Source: Burkholderiales bacterium RIFCSPLOWO2_02_FULL_57_36 (GTDB lineage: Bacteria; Pseudomonadota; Gammaproteobacteria; Burkholderiales; Burkholderiaceae_D). From it: 64,000 bases of DNA. Both the position numbers and the translations under genes were made by a program. The notes below the pieces were generated by a model. That model was not told the DNA's origin. It worked only from the letters and a program-made list of their open reading frames with translations, and ran no database searches. Within the stretch, counting starts at the first letter, position 1, and the number at the start of each line of letters is the position of its first letter. Shown here piece by piece: positions 7,089 through 16,038 of this stretch. The stretch spans positions 1 to 64,000 of the forward strand of contig MESE01000016.1 in NCBI GenBank assembly GCA_001770855.1, given 5' to 3'.

Positions 7089-9131
7089 TTACTTTCTATC
7101 GCGATTGACCGGTTCTGATTTCAGCTTGGCACGATAGATTTTTCCGGGGGGCGGCGCCACCGGCTTTTTGCGCACGTCGCTTAACAGCTTTGCGCAGTCG
7201 CTTTCCCTGTCGGGTCCGAGATTCACCAAGGGTATGACCGCCATGAGTACCGGCGCCGCTACGGCCAGCGCGACCGCTGCGCCGGCTTTGAGCGCGAGCA
7301 CGCCTTTGTCGACCTTTACCTTGGGATACTTGAAACTGCCGGTGACATAGAAAGGCGCGCGTAATGAAATCAGGCGCAAGGTCTTCGTGTCTGGCTTGAC
7401 GGTCAACGCCAGTTTTTCGCGCGCCAGATCGATCTGGCCGGTGATGTCGAGAATCGCGTCGTCCGTGTCGATCACGAAGGTGCGCGTTTGCATCAAGCCG
7501 TTGGTGACGGAAAAATCGCTTGCCATGCAATTCAACTTTACCTGCCTGTCGCCGCTCATCTGCGTGAGAATGATGCTGTCGATATTCAAGCCGATCTTTT
7601 CCAGCATTAACTTGCTGACGGTTCCGCCACTGATGAACGCCTTGATTTCGCCGTTAGACGAGGCCAGCATTGCAGCGACTGAATTTCCGGTGGCCGACAG
7701 CGACGCATCTCCATTCACCTCGCCCAGGCCGGCTTGCATGGATTGAAACTTCTGCGCCAGTTGTTTGATCTTCAACCGCCGCGCGGATATCTTCATCTGC
7801 GCCTTGATCAGCTTTCCACGTCCGTCCAGCACGATGGTCGAAATCAAATTGCCGCCGGCAATTCCAAAATTGAGCGGCTGCAGCGACAGCACGCCGTCTT
7901 GAAGATGCAGGTCGGTTACCAGATTTTCGATCGGCAATTGCTTGTCGCGGACTATTCTGCGGCCGGTGAATTTGACGTCCGCATCGATACTGGTCCAGCG
8001 CTCGGTCTTGAACGGTTCTACCGGCAATACCTTGTCCGCCGGTTGTACGACTGCCGTGCCGCGATTCGCCTTGCTTTTCCTTGAGTCGGCGCCGATCAGC
8101 GGCGCGAGATCCTGCAGTTTCAGTACGTTGGCAACAAGCACGCCTTTGAGATGCGGCCGAGGCTGCTTTATTTGATATTCGAATGTGCCGGACAGATCGC
8201 TCGACCCGACCCGGCCGCTGAATTCCTGATACTTCCATTCGCTATTGTGCCGGCTGATTTTTCCAATAAGATGGCCTTCGGTGGCAAAGGCCGGCGTTTC
8301 GGGAAAAGGGATGCCGGTCAATGCATACAGTTTCGCCATGCTGACCCCGGCAAGTTTGAGGCGCACATCTAGAGCTCCCAAAGAGCGCGGATTGGTCAGG
8401 GTGCCTTTGAATGCCACCACTGTCTTGCCTATGCGGACGTCGGCTTCGACCGGGTAGGGCGTGCTCTGTTGTTGCAGCGAGAGTATCGCCCCTGCCTTGC
8501 CGCCGCCTTTGACCGCTTCCTTGTCCAGCGTGCCGGATATTTTCCAGCCGAGTGCGTGTCCGTTTGCGCCGCTATCATCGAGCGAGTCGACGCTCATCCG
8601 CAGATCGGCGCGCTTGATCGCATCGACCAGGTGCACTTTGCCTTTGCTGAAGCCTATCTTCTTTATTTCGAACTGCCACTCTGAAGGTGCACCGGATTTC
8701 AATGTCCAGTTCTTTTTGCCGCCTTTGGTACGCTCCAGGAACAGAAGCGGTTCCTCCAACTGCAAATTCCGGACAATGATTTTTTTTCCAAGCAGCGCGA
8801 AGGGGTTCAGGGAAAAAGTTACGGACTTGACTTCCGCCATATGGGGCGCTGCCTTAACCCAATCCGGATTGCCGAATTCAATATTCTGTGCGCGCAGATG
8901 CGGCCAGGGAGCCCATCTGCGCCAGCTCGATTCCGCTGCATCCGATCTGCGCCACTGAATGGAAAGATCGCCCTGAATGGCGAACGGCCGGCCGGTGGCT
9001 TCGGTCACGCGCGCATTGAGCCACGGCTTGGTGCGGTTCCAGTCATAGTTCGCGATGACTACAATGCATAGGGCAAGCGTGGCGGTCAAGCCAAACAGGC
9101 TCCACATCGAAATTTTCAGATAGCGTGGCAT
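7089..9131 (-). CDS. AsmA family protein
   Basis: 680 residues. There is a single N-terminal membrane anchor (about 8-28), then a large periplasmic domain. The N-terminal AsmA repeat begins NARVTEATGRPFAIQGDLSI, and the C-terminal AsmA_2-type part contains VNGDASLSATGNSVAAMLASSNGEIKAFISGG and CMASDFSVTNG. AsmA-type proteins are bridge-like envelope proteins linked to phospholipid traffic and outer-membrane homeostasis. Its partner YihY follows two bases downstream. A 50-residue DUF3096 gene lies just upstream on the same strand and might share the transcript. Confidence 0.88.
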   Translation of the reverse strand: MPRYLKISMWSLFGLTATLALCIVVIANYDWNRTKPWLNARVTEATGRPFAIQGDLSIQWRRSDAAESSWRRWAPWPHLRAQNIEFGNPDWVKAAPHMAEVKSVTFSLNPFALLGKKIIVRNLQLEEPLLFLERTKGGKKNWTLKSGAPSEWQFEIKKIGFSKGKVHLVDAIKRADLRMSVDSLDDSGANGHALGWKISGTLDKEAVKGGGKAGAILSLQQQSTPYPVEADVRIGKTVVAFKGTLTNPRSLGALDVRLKLAGVSMAKLYALTGIPFPETPAFATEGHLIGKISRHNSEWKYQEFSGRVGSSDLSGTFEYQIKQPRPHLKGVLVANVLKLQDLAPLIGADSRKSKANRGTAVVQPADKVLPVEPFKTERWTSIDADVKFTGRRIVRDKQLPIENLVTDLHLQDGVLSLQPLNFGIAGGNLISTIVLDGRGKLIKAQMKISARRLKIKQLAQKFQSMQAGLGEVNGDASLSATGNSVAAMLASSNGEIKAFISGGTVSKLMLEKIGLNIDSIILTQMSGDRQVKLNCMASDFSVTNGLMQTRTFVIDTDDAILDITGQIDLAREKLALTVKPDTKTLRLISLRAPFYVTGSFKYPKVKVDKGVLALKAGAAVALAVAAPVLMAVIPLVNLGPDRESDCAKLLSDVRKKPVAPPPGKIYRAKLKSEPVNRDRK

Positions 9132-9176
9132 ATTTTTCCTGGCACGCCGTTGTTCATGGTGCGGCGCGCTGTCGAT

Positions 9177-9329
9177 TTACCGGAAAAAATTTCCGGTGCC
9201 GAGAAGACCGATCAAGCCGATGACGATCAAGTAGATTGCAACAATAAAATTCAACAGACGCGGCATGACGAGAATCAGGATTCCGGCAATAAGGGAAACC
9301 AGAGGGGCAAGGGCCAGATTGATATTCAT
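9177..9329 (-). CDS. DUF3096 small membrane protein
   Basis: A 50-residue protein, nearly all membrane: two hydrophobic segments (LALAPLVSLIAGILILVMP and NFIVAIYLIVIGLIGLLG) joined at PRLL. This matches DUF3096, a family of tiny two-helix proteins found in many proteobacteria, function unknown. The ATG follows AAAGAA at suitable spacing. A dyad TGTGCG-N4-CGTACA lies about 140 bases upstream, as for other envelope genes in this window. The AsmA gene begins 46 bases downstream on the same strand, so co-transcription is possible. Confidence 0.85.
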   Translation of the reverse strand: MNINLALAPLVSLIAGILILVMPRLLNFIVAIYLIVIGLIGLLGTGNFFR

Positions 9330-9471
9330 GTGGAGGTTCTTTCTTTATGAAAAATGGTGACTACGGATTTCGGTAAAAGCAGACTGTGCAAGCCGAGCGG
9401 TCCATTCGTCTATGGCCAACCGGCTTTGGCCGATCAGTGACGCAAGCGTACCCACGATTGAAATTAAATGA

Positions 9472-9487
9472 TGTGCGTTAGCGTACA
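9472..9487. promoter_or_regulatory. Dyad TGTGCG-N4-CGTACA (site A)
   Basis: The inverted repeat TGTGCG TTAG CGTACA lies upstream of the DUF3096 gene. The same dyad occurs at 21600, 21830 and 22738. It is a candidate operator of the Crp/Fnr-type regulator encoded at 22878; that link is inference. Confidence 0.55.
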
Positions 9488-9593
9488 AAGCGCCTCGGCG
9501 GAAAAGGATAGAGCGGCACCGTGTGCAATTGCGGAATCAATGCCAAATTGCAGGAGAACCAGCCGCCATGCGCATTGAAATTCAGCGGGCATG

Positions 9594-9620
9594 AAAAAAG
9601 GCAGGACGCGCCTGCCTTTT
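9594..9620 (-). terminator. Rho-independent terminator
   Basis: On the minus strand, AAAAGGCAGG / CCTGCCTTTTTT with a short GC-rich loop and a run of T, 18 bases after the stop of the Ala/Lys/Asp-rich protein gene. Confidence 0.85.
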
Positions 9621-9638
9621 CAAACCGGTACGGCCGGA

Positions 9639-10124
9639 TTACTTGGCGGTAGAGGCTTTCACATCTGCGGCACCTGACGCTTTGACAGCGGCAGTGTCGG
9701 TCTTTGCTTTCATCTTGTCTGCCGCGGCATCCACTTTGACTTTTTGAACGGTAGCGTTGGCATCGACTACTGCCTTGTCGGCTTTGGCATCAGCCTTGGC
9801 ATCTGCCTTGTCGGCTTTGGCGTTCGCACCGATTTGATCTTCCGGTTTTACGTCTACTGTCTTGTCACGGGCCTTTGCCTTGGCTGTTGCCGCTTTCGAA
9901 CGGGCTTTGGCATTCTTTACCTTTGCCTTGGAAGTTGCCTTGGAGACGCTGGCGTCAGCTTTTGCATCGGTTTTTACTTCAGCGGCCGTAGCTTTCACAT
10001 CGGCCTTGTCTGCTTTGGCTTCCGCCTTGAGCGTTGCCGGCGTAGCAGGAGTAGCCGTATGACCCGCAGCAAAAGCAAACATGGCAAACAGGCTGGAAAT
10101 TAAAGCAGCGATTAATTTATTCAT
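9639..10124 (-). CDS. Exported Ala/Lys/Asp-rich repetitive protein
   Basis: 161 residues from the ATG preceded by AAAGG. The N-terminal signal peptide (MNKLIAALISSLFAMFAFAA) is followed by a low-complexity chain of about 140 residues made almost only of A, K, D, T, V and S. Units such as KADKADAKADAKADK recur. This composition is typical of long charged helices or a disordered periplasmic polypeptide. No catalytic motif is present. Function is unknown; possibilities include interaction with cell wall or nucleic acid, or a desiccation-type protective protein, all inferred from composition alone. It is monocistronic with its own terminator and divergent from the two-partner secretion genes. Confidence 0.75.
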   Translation of the reverse strand: MNKLIAALISSLFAMFAFAAGHTATPATPATLKAEAKADKADVKATAAEVKTDAKADASVSKATSKAKVKNAKARSKAATAKAKARDKTVDVKPEDQIGANAKADKADAKADAKADKAVVDANATVQKVKVDAAADKMKAKTDTAAVKASGAADVKASTAK

Positions 10125-10545
10125 TTGAGACCTTTTTGTAATTACTACGGCACGGCAAAGATGCGTGCGTCCTCCACTAACGTCTGGCAGCGGAAGCCGT
10201 TGACATACAAAAATATAAAGCTGCATTTCGACTGCCTAATCCCTTCGAATTGAAAAGATAACCTGTAAATACCTGATTGTGCCGGTTCTTTTTTGTGAAA
10301 CGGCCAGGCCCTGAGCAATTCGCCGAGCGCGGCTCGATCGCTGTGCTTCGATCGACTATATAAACCGCGCTGTCTCCGACTTTGCATCCAGGTGGCACGT
10401 ATCAGATGCAATCGCCTCGATGTCGCCCGGCTTCCGGTATTTGAAAAAACTTCGCTATGTGCGCTGGAGCACGGATCAAATAGTTTCCGCGGCTCATTAT
10501 GTAACAAGAAGTAATTCATATGCATTACTACCGTCGAGAGGGATC
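10125..10545. other. Divergent intergenic region, no gene seen
   Basis: About 420 bases between the Ala/Lys/Asp-rich protein gene (minus) and tpsB (plus). It must hold both promoters. Open frames running through it extend the flanking genes upstream without good starts, and I do not support them. The last bases contain GAGAGGG, the ribosome-binding site of the tpsB start at 10546. Confidence 0.5.
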
Positions 10546-12213
10546 ATGTTTAATTCCAAATTATTACCGTTTGCGCTGCTGGCACTGAGCCATGGCGCCT
10601 TCGCCCAGCAGCCGCCGAGTTCCGGCAGTCAGATACAGCAGATTCCGGCGGCTCCGGTTCCGCAAAAGGCAGTACCGAAACTTGAAATCGAGCGCGGCAC
10701 GGTGCAGGCAAGTCCGGCCGCCGATACGGCAAAAATCGTCGTCAACAGTTTGAGCGTGACCGGTGCGCAAGCCTATTCCGCAACAGATCTGGTCGCACTG
10801 ACCGGATTCACCCCGGGAAGCGAACTGACCCTATCCGAGCTGCGCGGCATGGCTTCCAAAATAGCCGATCATTACCGGCGGAACGGCTACTTCGTGGCGC
10901 AGGCTTACCTTCCTCCGCAGGATATCAAGGGCGGCGGCGTAACGATCGCGGTGATCGAGGGGCAGTATGGCAAAGTCATCCTGCAAAATCAGACAAACCT
11001 GTCCGATGGTCTGGCAAATGATCTTCTCTCCGGGCTGAACAGCGGTGACGTGATTTCGTCCGGCCCGCTCGAGAGCCGGCTTTTGCTGCTGTCCGATCTT
11101 CCGGGTGTGAAGGTCAAATCGACTCTGGTTCCGGGCGCCACGGTCGGAACATCCGACCTGCTGGTCGACGTCACTCCCGGACAGCGTGTCACGGGGAGTA
11201 TCGATGCCGACAACGCCGGCAACCGGTACACCGGCGAGTATCGTGTCGGCGCCACGGTGAACCTCAACAATCCGGCAGGACACGGTGACGTGGCTTCGCT
11301 GCGCGTACTGACTTCCGGCCCCGGGATGCACTATGCGCGCGCCTCTTATCAGATGCAGTTCGGCAAGGCGACCGCGGGCGTGGCTTACAGTTATCTGGGT
11401 TATAAGCTGGGACGCGAATTCGAAAGCCTGAACGCAAACGGCACGGCACAGATCGCCAGCATCTACGGCAGCTATCCGCTGATCCGTTCGCGCAATACCA
11501 ATCTTTACGCCCACCTCGGCTTTGATGCCAAGACCTTCCGCGACAAAGTGGACTCGACATCATCAGTCACCGACAAGAAGGCCCAGGCATTGACGGCAAG
11601 TCTGGTGGGTGATCACCGCGACAGTTTTGGCGGCGGTGGCGTGACCGGATATTCGCTGGCCTGGACCACCGGCAACATCGACATCGAAACGCCCGCAGTC
11701 CGGTCGTTCGATGCGCTGACCGCGAAGAGCAACGGACATTACAACAAGCTCGGATTCAGTGCGATGCGTCTGCAGAGCATAACCGACACGATATCGCTTT
11801 ACGGCTCCATCAGCGGACAGGTCGCATCAAAGAATCTCGACGTGTCGGAGAAGATGGAACTGGGCGGCATGTATGGTGTGCGAGCTTATCCCACAGGGGA
11901 AGCCTACGGGGATCAAGGCTACCTGATGACACTGGAAGCCAGAATGCTGCTTCCGAAATTTTCACCGCAAATGCCTGGGCAAATGCAGCTGGTCGCTTTT
12001 GTCGACAGCGGCACCGTGACTACCAACAAGAATCCCTGGACTGCCGGATCCAATAGCAGAACCCTGAGTGGCGCGGGCGTTGGAGCGACCTGGACCGATC
12101 CCGGAAATTTTGTGGTGCGGACCTATTACGCACACAAGCTGGGCAATGCAGTGGCGACTTCAGCCCCTGACCGGTCAGGCCGATTCTGGATTCAGGTTGT
12201 GAAATATTTTTGA
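10546..12213 (+). CDS. TpsB outer-membrane transporter (ShlB/FhaC/HecB family)
   Basis: 555 residues. Signal peptide to about residue 20 (ALSHGAFAQ), then a Pro/Gln-rich linker. The POTRA region (about 60-205) includes the POTRA_2-type stretch VNSLSVTGAQAYSATDLVALTGF and YRRNGYFVAQAYLPPQDI. A 16-strand beta-barrel domain follows and ends in the aromatic terminus QVVKYF, as expected for an outer-membrane barrel. GGMYGVRAYPTGEAYGDQG near residue 445 corresponds to the conserved barrel/L6-hairpin region (VRGY-like) of the family. It translocates the TpsA protein encoded directly downstream. The start at ATG 10546 has GAGAGGG upstream; an upstream frame extension lacks one. Confidence 0.92.
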   Translation: MFNSKLLPFALLALSHGAFAQQPPSSGSQIQQIPAAPVPQKAVPKLEIERGTVQASPAADTAKIVVNSLSVTGAQAYSATDLVALTGFTPGSELTLSELRGMASKIADHYRRNGYFVAQAYLPPQDIKGGGVTIAVIEGQYGKVILQNQTNLSDGLANDLLSGLNSGDVISSGPLESRLLLLSDLPGVKVKSTLVPGATVGTSDLLVDVTPGQRVTGSIDADNAGNRYTGEYRVGATVNLNNPAGHGDVASLRVLTSGPGMHYARASYQMQFGKATAGVAYSYLGYKLGREFESLNANGTAQIASIYGSYPLIRSRNTNLYAHLGFDAKTFRDKVDSTSSVTDKKAQALTASLVGDHRDSFGGGGVTGYSLAWTTGNIDIETPAVRSFDALTAKSNGHYNKLGFSAMRLQSITDTISLYGSISGQVASKNLDVSEKMELGGMYGVRAYPTGEAYGDQGYLMTLEARMLLPKFSPQMPGQMQLVAFVDSGTVTTNKNPWTAGSNSRTLSGAGVGATWTDPGNFVVRTYYAHKLGNAVATSAPDRSGRFWIQVVKYF

Positions 12214-12273
12214 GCATGGCGAGTCCAGCCGGACACCGACTTGCCTAGCCCTTGAAAAAAATGGAGCCTTAAA

Positions 12274-14649
12274 ATGAACAATATCTACAGATCGATCTGG
12301 AACGACAAGACCGGCACTTTTGTTGCCGTATCGGAGAACGCCGGTTCTGCCGGAAAAAAATCCTCGAGTCGCATAAGCGTTGCCGGTGCTGCGTCCCGCT
12401 TCGGCTTGAAAGCGCTGTCACTGTCCGTGATGCTGGCATTCGGTGCCAATGTGCATGCTTCGCCGGTTGGCGGTGTGGTCGTGGAAGGCGGCGCATCGAT
12501 CAACAGCGGCGCCACGACAACCACCATCAATCAGTCGACACAGAACACGGTCATCAACTGGAAGAGCTTCAACATCGCTCAGGGACAGACGGTCCAGTTC
12601 GTGCAGCCCAATGCCAGTTCCGTTGCGCTCAACCGGGTGATCAGCGCCAATCCTTCCAGCATCCTCGGCACGTTGTCGGCCAACGGCAAGGTATTCCTGG
12701 TCAATCCGAACGGCATCCTGTTTGGCCAAGGCGCCTCGGTCAACGTCGGCGGCCTGGTGGCCTCGACATTGAACATCACGAACAGCAATTTCATGGCGGG
12801 CAATTACACGTTTACCGGTGACGGTGCGGGATCGGTCCTTAACCAGGGAACGATCAATGCCAGCGGCGGTTACGTCGCGCTGCTGGGCGCAAACGTCAGC
12901 AACCAGGGCGTGATTTCCGCCAATCTCGGTACCGTGGCACTGGCAGCCGGTAATGCGATGACGCTCGACATGGCGGGAGACGGACTGCTCAACGTCACGG
13001 TGAACCAGGGCGCAGTGAATGCACTGGTTGAAAACGGCGGCCTGATTAGAGCCGATGGCGGCCGTGTCCTGATGACGACCCAAGGGGCGGGCAGCTTGCT
13101 GCAAACCGCCGTGAACAACACCGGCGTGATTCAGGCACAGACGATCGAGAACCGCAACGGCACGATCCTGCTGCTCGGCGATATGCAAAGCGGCACGGTC
13201 AACGTCGCCGGAACACTGGACGCCAGCGCGCCCAATGGCGGCAACGGTGGCTTCATCGAGACTTCGGCGGCACACGTCAAAATCCACGATGGCAAGCGTG
13301 TCACCACTGTGGCTGCATCCGGATCAACCGGGAACTGGCTGATCGACCCGCAAGACTACACCATCGGGGTCGCCCCCGGCGACGATATCACTGGAGCCCA
13401 ACTCTCAGCGGATTTGGTTTTCTCTAACATCACCATCACGACTTCTGCACTCGGCGTTGGCAATGGTGACATCCACGTGAACTCGGCTGTGGTTTGGAAC
13501 GCAGCGACCACCCTGACGTTGAATGCGCTGCGCGATATCAACGTGAATAACCACATCAGGCCTACCAATGGCAGCATTGTCATGACTGCGGTACGCGACG
13601 TCAACGTGCAGGCCGACTTGACGGCCATCAATGGCAACATTTCGATATGCTGTGGACGCGACATCAATGTGGAATCCGGTATTACCACAACAAGCGGCAG
13701 CATTTTACTGGGCGCCGGGCGCAACTTGAACGTGAACGTGGGATTGCTGGGTGGCGCCATCACGGCGACGGACGGCAATATCACCATGTGCGCGGCTGAG
13801 AATATCAACGTCAACGGGGCTATTACGCTGACCAGAGGCACTGCTATTCCTGCACTAAGCCTGGGCCTGCCGCTCGGGCTGGTGCTTAGCGCCGGATATG
13901 GTGCAAGCGCACCGGGAATCGGCGCCGGCACCCTGGTAATTGCTCCAGGTGCACCCCAGGTCACAGTCACGGGACCGAATGCTCCGGCGACAATTAATTA
14001 CAATCCCGTCGCGTACACATCGCCAACGGATTATTTACCCAACTTTACTTTGAGCGGCGGCGCCACGCTCGAGCAAAACATGTATGTGTTTGCCAACGTC
14101 ACCGACAAGACCTTCGACGGCACCACAACGGCAAGCCTGGCAGGATTGAAAGGCGCCCCTGCCGGCGTCACCTTGGTCGAGGGACCCGGCAGCACCGCTT
14201 TGTTCGATACCGCGGCGATTGGAACCAACAAAATTGTCAACTACACCGGCTACAGCCTGGCTGGTGCAAATGCCACCAACTACGCGCTCGCGGTTCCTTG
14301 CTGCGGGCCTGTGGTTGCGAAAACCACGGGGAATATCGTCGCGGCGGCTGTGGTTCCTGTTGTGCCTGTTGTCCCGCCCGGGACAACAGGCACAACACCG
14401 CTCGTCACATCCCCGGTTCCGGTAACGCCTTATGTCGCCATCCCCTATACGTCAGCGCCTCCATACCTGCTGTTCACATCGCCGGACATTCCTCTGACTG
14501 TAGTGTCGGCCGATATACCGTCGGTAGCCGTGGTGGAGGAAACGCCTCAGCCAATTGCTGTTCCGCCGGCCGCATTACCACCGCCGGTCGAGGCGCCGCC
14601 TAAGCCTTTCGTGGCGCCCGAGCGCCAGCCGAAACAGGATCGGAACTAG
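12274..14649 (+). CDS. TpsA secreted filamentous protein (two-partner secretion)
   Basis: 791 residues. It opens with an extended signal peptide region (MNNIYRSIWNDKTGTFVAVSE) and a second hydrophobic stretch ending VHASPVGG. The TPS domain at about 65-300 has the diagnostic NxxG and NPNGI motifs (FLVNPNGILFGQGASVNVGG). Beta-helical repeats follow (RDINV.. and GNITM.. units at about 400-520). A YDG-like segment (VTDKTFDGTTTASLAG, about 610) comes next, then a Pro/Val-rich C-terminal tail ending KQDRN. It is exported by the upstream TpsB. It is short for an adhesin and has no obvious toxin domain, so a structural or matrix protein is more likely than a contact-dependent toxin. Confidence 0.9.
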   Translation: MNNIYRSIWNDKTGTFVAVSENAGSAGKKSSSRISVAGAASRFGLKALSLSVMLAFGANVHASPVGGVVVEGGASINSGATTTTINQSTQNTVINWKSFNIAQGQTVQFVQPNASSVALNRVISANPSSILGTLSANGKVFLVNPNGILFGQGASVNVGGLVASTLNITNSNFMAGNYTFTGDGAGSVLNQGTINASGGYVALLGANVSNQGVISANLGTVALAAGNAMTLDMAGDGLLNVTVNQGAVNALVENGGLIRADGGRVLMTTQGAGSLLQTAVNNTGVIQAQTIENRNGTILLLGDMQSGTVNVAGTLDASAPNGGNGGFIETSAAHVKIHDGKRVTTVAASGSTGNWLIDPQDYTIGVAPGDDITGAQLSADLVFSNITITTSALGVGNGDIHVNSAVVWNAATTLTLNALRDINVNNHIRPTNGSIVMTAVRDVNVQADLTAINGNISICCGRDINVESGITTTSGSILLGAGRNLNVNVGLLGGAITATDGNITMCAAENINVNGAITLTRGTAIPALSLGLPLGLVLSAGYGASAPGIGAGTLVIAPGAPQVTVTGPNAPATINYNPVAYTSPTDYLPNFTLSGGATLEQNMYVFANVTDKTFDGTTTASLAGLKGAPAGVTLVEGPGSTALFDTAAIGTNKIVNYTGYSLAGANATNYALAVPCCGPVVAKTTGNIVAAAVVPVVPVVPPGTTGTTPLVTSPVPVTPYVAIPYTSAPPYLLFTSPDIPLTVVSADIPSVAVVEETPQPIAVPPAALPPPVEAPPKPFVAPERQPKQDRN

Positions 14650-14664
14650 GCATCTCGGCCCGAT

Positions 14665-15576
14665 ATGACTGCCCAAGTGAAAAAACTTAACCTTTATTCC
14701 GCCGCGACGGCGCATGCCGCAAAGCGGTCGGGTCAGGTTCGTTCGACGTCGAAAGCCGTGGCCGGAATGTTCGGCCTTGGCTTGATGGCCGCCTGCCTTG
14801 TCCACCCTCAGGTGCATGCGGCAGAGGCCGCTGCACAATTGATCAGTCCCGTCCGCCCGTTGTCCGGACATCAAGAAGCAGTCGTCTCAACGATTGTCGC
14901 GGCGCAGACCATGGCACCGCAACGGACCGGGCGTGCATACTTCGCACGGGAGAACGCATCTGAAGTCGCACGCCGCACGGCTGACTGGATTGTCGATTCC
15001 GGCGATAACCACCACCTGCCATTCCTGATTGTGGACAAGGAAAATGCCAAGGTTTTCGTGTTCGACTCCACCGGGAAAATTAAAGGCGCAACTGCCGCGT
15101 TGCTCGGCATGGCGCGTGGGGACGATTCCGTACCGGATATAGGCCAAAGAAAATTATCGACTATCAAACCGGATGAACGAACCACGCCCGCGGGGCGTTT
15201 TGTCGCCACGCTTGGCCGCAATCTCCACGGCAAGGAAATTCTCTGGGTAGACTATGGCGCGGCCATTTCCTTGCATCGAGTAGTTACCAGCAATCGAAAG
15301 GAGCGACGCGCCGAACGGCTGATGTCGCCCACAACCGTGGATAACCGGATTTCCTATGGCTGCATTAATGTGCCTGTCACTTTCTATGAGCACGTCGTGA
15401 GTCCGGCTTTCAGGAAAACCAGTGGAATCGTCTATGTGCTTCCCGAGACGCGCTCAACGCACGAAACATTCGGATCCTACGACGTTGACGACCAGGCACG
15501 GCGGCCGGCGCCTGCGCTTGCACTGGTGCCGGCTGAAGGCAAGTTACCGGACAGTCGCATCATCAAGTTACGCTGA
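14665..15576 (+). CDS. L,D-transpeptidase-like protein linked to TpsBA
   Basis: 303 residues, with a membrane/signal segment at about 33-52. The catalytic region resembles YkuD L,D-transpeptidases: a His at about 204 (SLHRVV) and the Cys motif ISYGCINVP with Cys at about 233. The usual [ST]HGC motif is SYGC here, so the His next to the Cys is replaced by Tyr. Such enzymes make 3-3 peptidoglycan crosslinks or attach proteins to the wall. It starts 15 bases after tpsA with no good ribosome-binding site, so it may be translationally coupled. The context suggests a role in anchoring or passage of the TpsA product, which is inference. Confidence 0.8.
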   Translation: MTAQVKKLNLYSAATAHAAKRSGQVRSTSKAVAGMFGLGLMAACLVHPQVHAAEAAAQLISPVRPLSGHQEAVVSTIVAAQTMAPQRTGRAYFARENASEVARRTADWIVDSGDNHHLPFLIVDKENAKVFVFDSTGKIKGATAALLGMARGDDSVPDIGQRKLSTIKPDERTTPAGRFVATLGRNLHGKEILWVDYGAAISLHRVVTSNRKERRAERLMSPTTVDNRISYGCINVPVTFYEHVVSPAFRKTSGIVYVLPETRSTHETFGSYDVDDQARRPAPALALVPAEGKLPDSRIIKLR

Positions 15577-16038
15577 CGAAAAGAGGGATCGGACTCTCGT
15601 CCCATCTTCGTCATGAAGATCGCACGAAATGATCGGAGGGATGGGCGAGCGGCCACGACCGATGTTGACTGGCCGGCGGATCGATAGGGATCGGCTGCTG
15701 CCGCAGAACGGACCGTCGCCGTCACCTGATTCGAATCGAATCATGGTCGAAGATTTTTGTTTCTGAAAGCAGGCGCAGATTATAAGAGAGAAGCCAGTCT
15801 TACATTCCGGTAGTTCGGCGTACTCATTTCCAGGCAATTCCATCCGTAACGACGAAAAAACCCGCATGCCTTTCGGCAGCGGGTGAATCAAATTCCAATG
15901 AAGCATCGAAATCTGACTGAGGGAAAACTCTTTACTACCGGTCCAGACAATATAAAACCAATGGAGCATTTTGTTTGTTCGCTGGCGCACAAACTGCCGT
16001 GTCATGCCAGCGCATCAGTCGGCCTCGTAACAGGAAAT
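15577..16038. other. Intergenic region between convergent genes
   Basis: About 460 bases between the L,D-transpeptidase-like gene and the end of the minus-strand histidine kinase gene. The only clear structure is the minus-strand terminator at 15854-15884. Frames on either strand do not look coding. No terminator of the plus-strand operon was recognised. Confidence 0.5.
15854..15884 (-). terminator. Rho-independent terminator
   Basis: Read on the minus strand: CCCGCTGCC, GAAA tetraloop, GGCATGCGGG, then TTTTTT. It follows the stop of the histidine kinase gene by about 150 bases and probably ends the 18376-16039 operon. Confidence 0.8.

Noticed and set aside
10145-10525. 126-codon minus-strand frame between the Ala/Lys-rich gene and tpsB
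   Set aside because: No ribosome-binding site, irregular composition, and it overlaps the start region of tpsB. Treated as intergenic.
12274-14649. TpsA as a contact-dependent inhibition toxin (CdiA)
   Set aside because: The protein is short, its C-terminus is Pro-rich without a toxin domain or a VENN-type motif, and no immunity gene follows.
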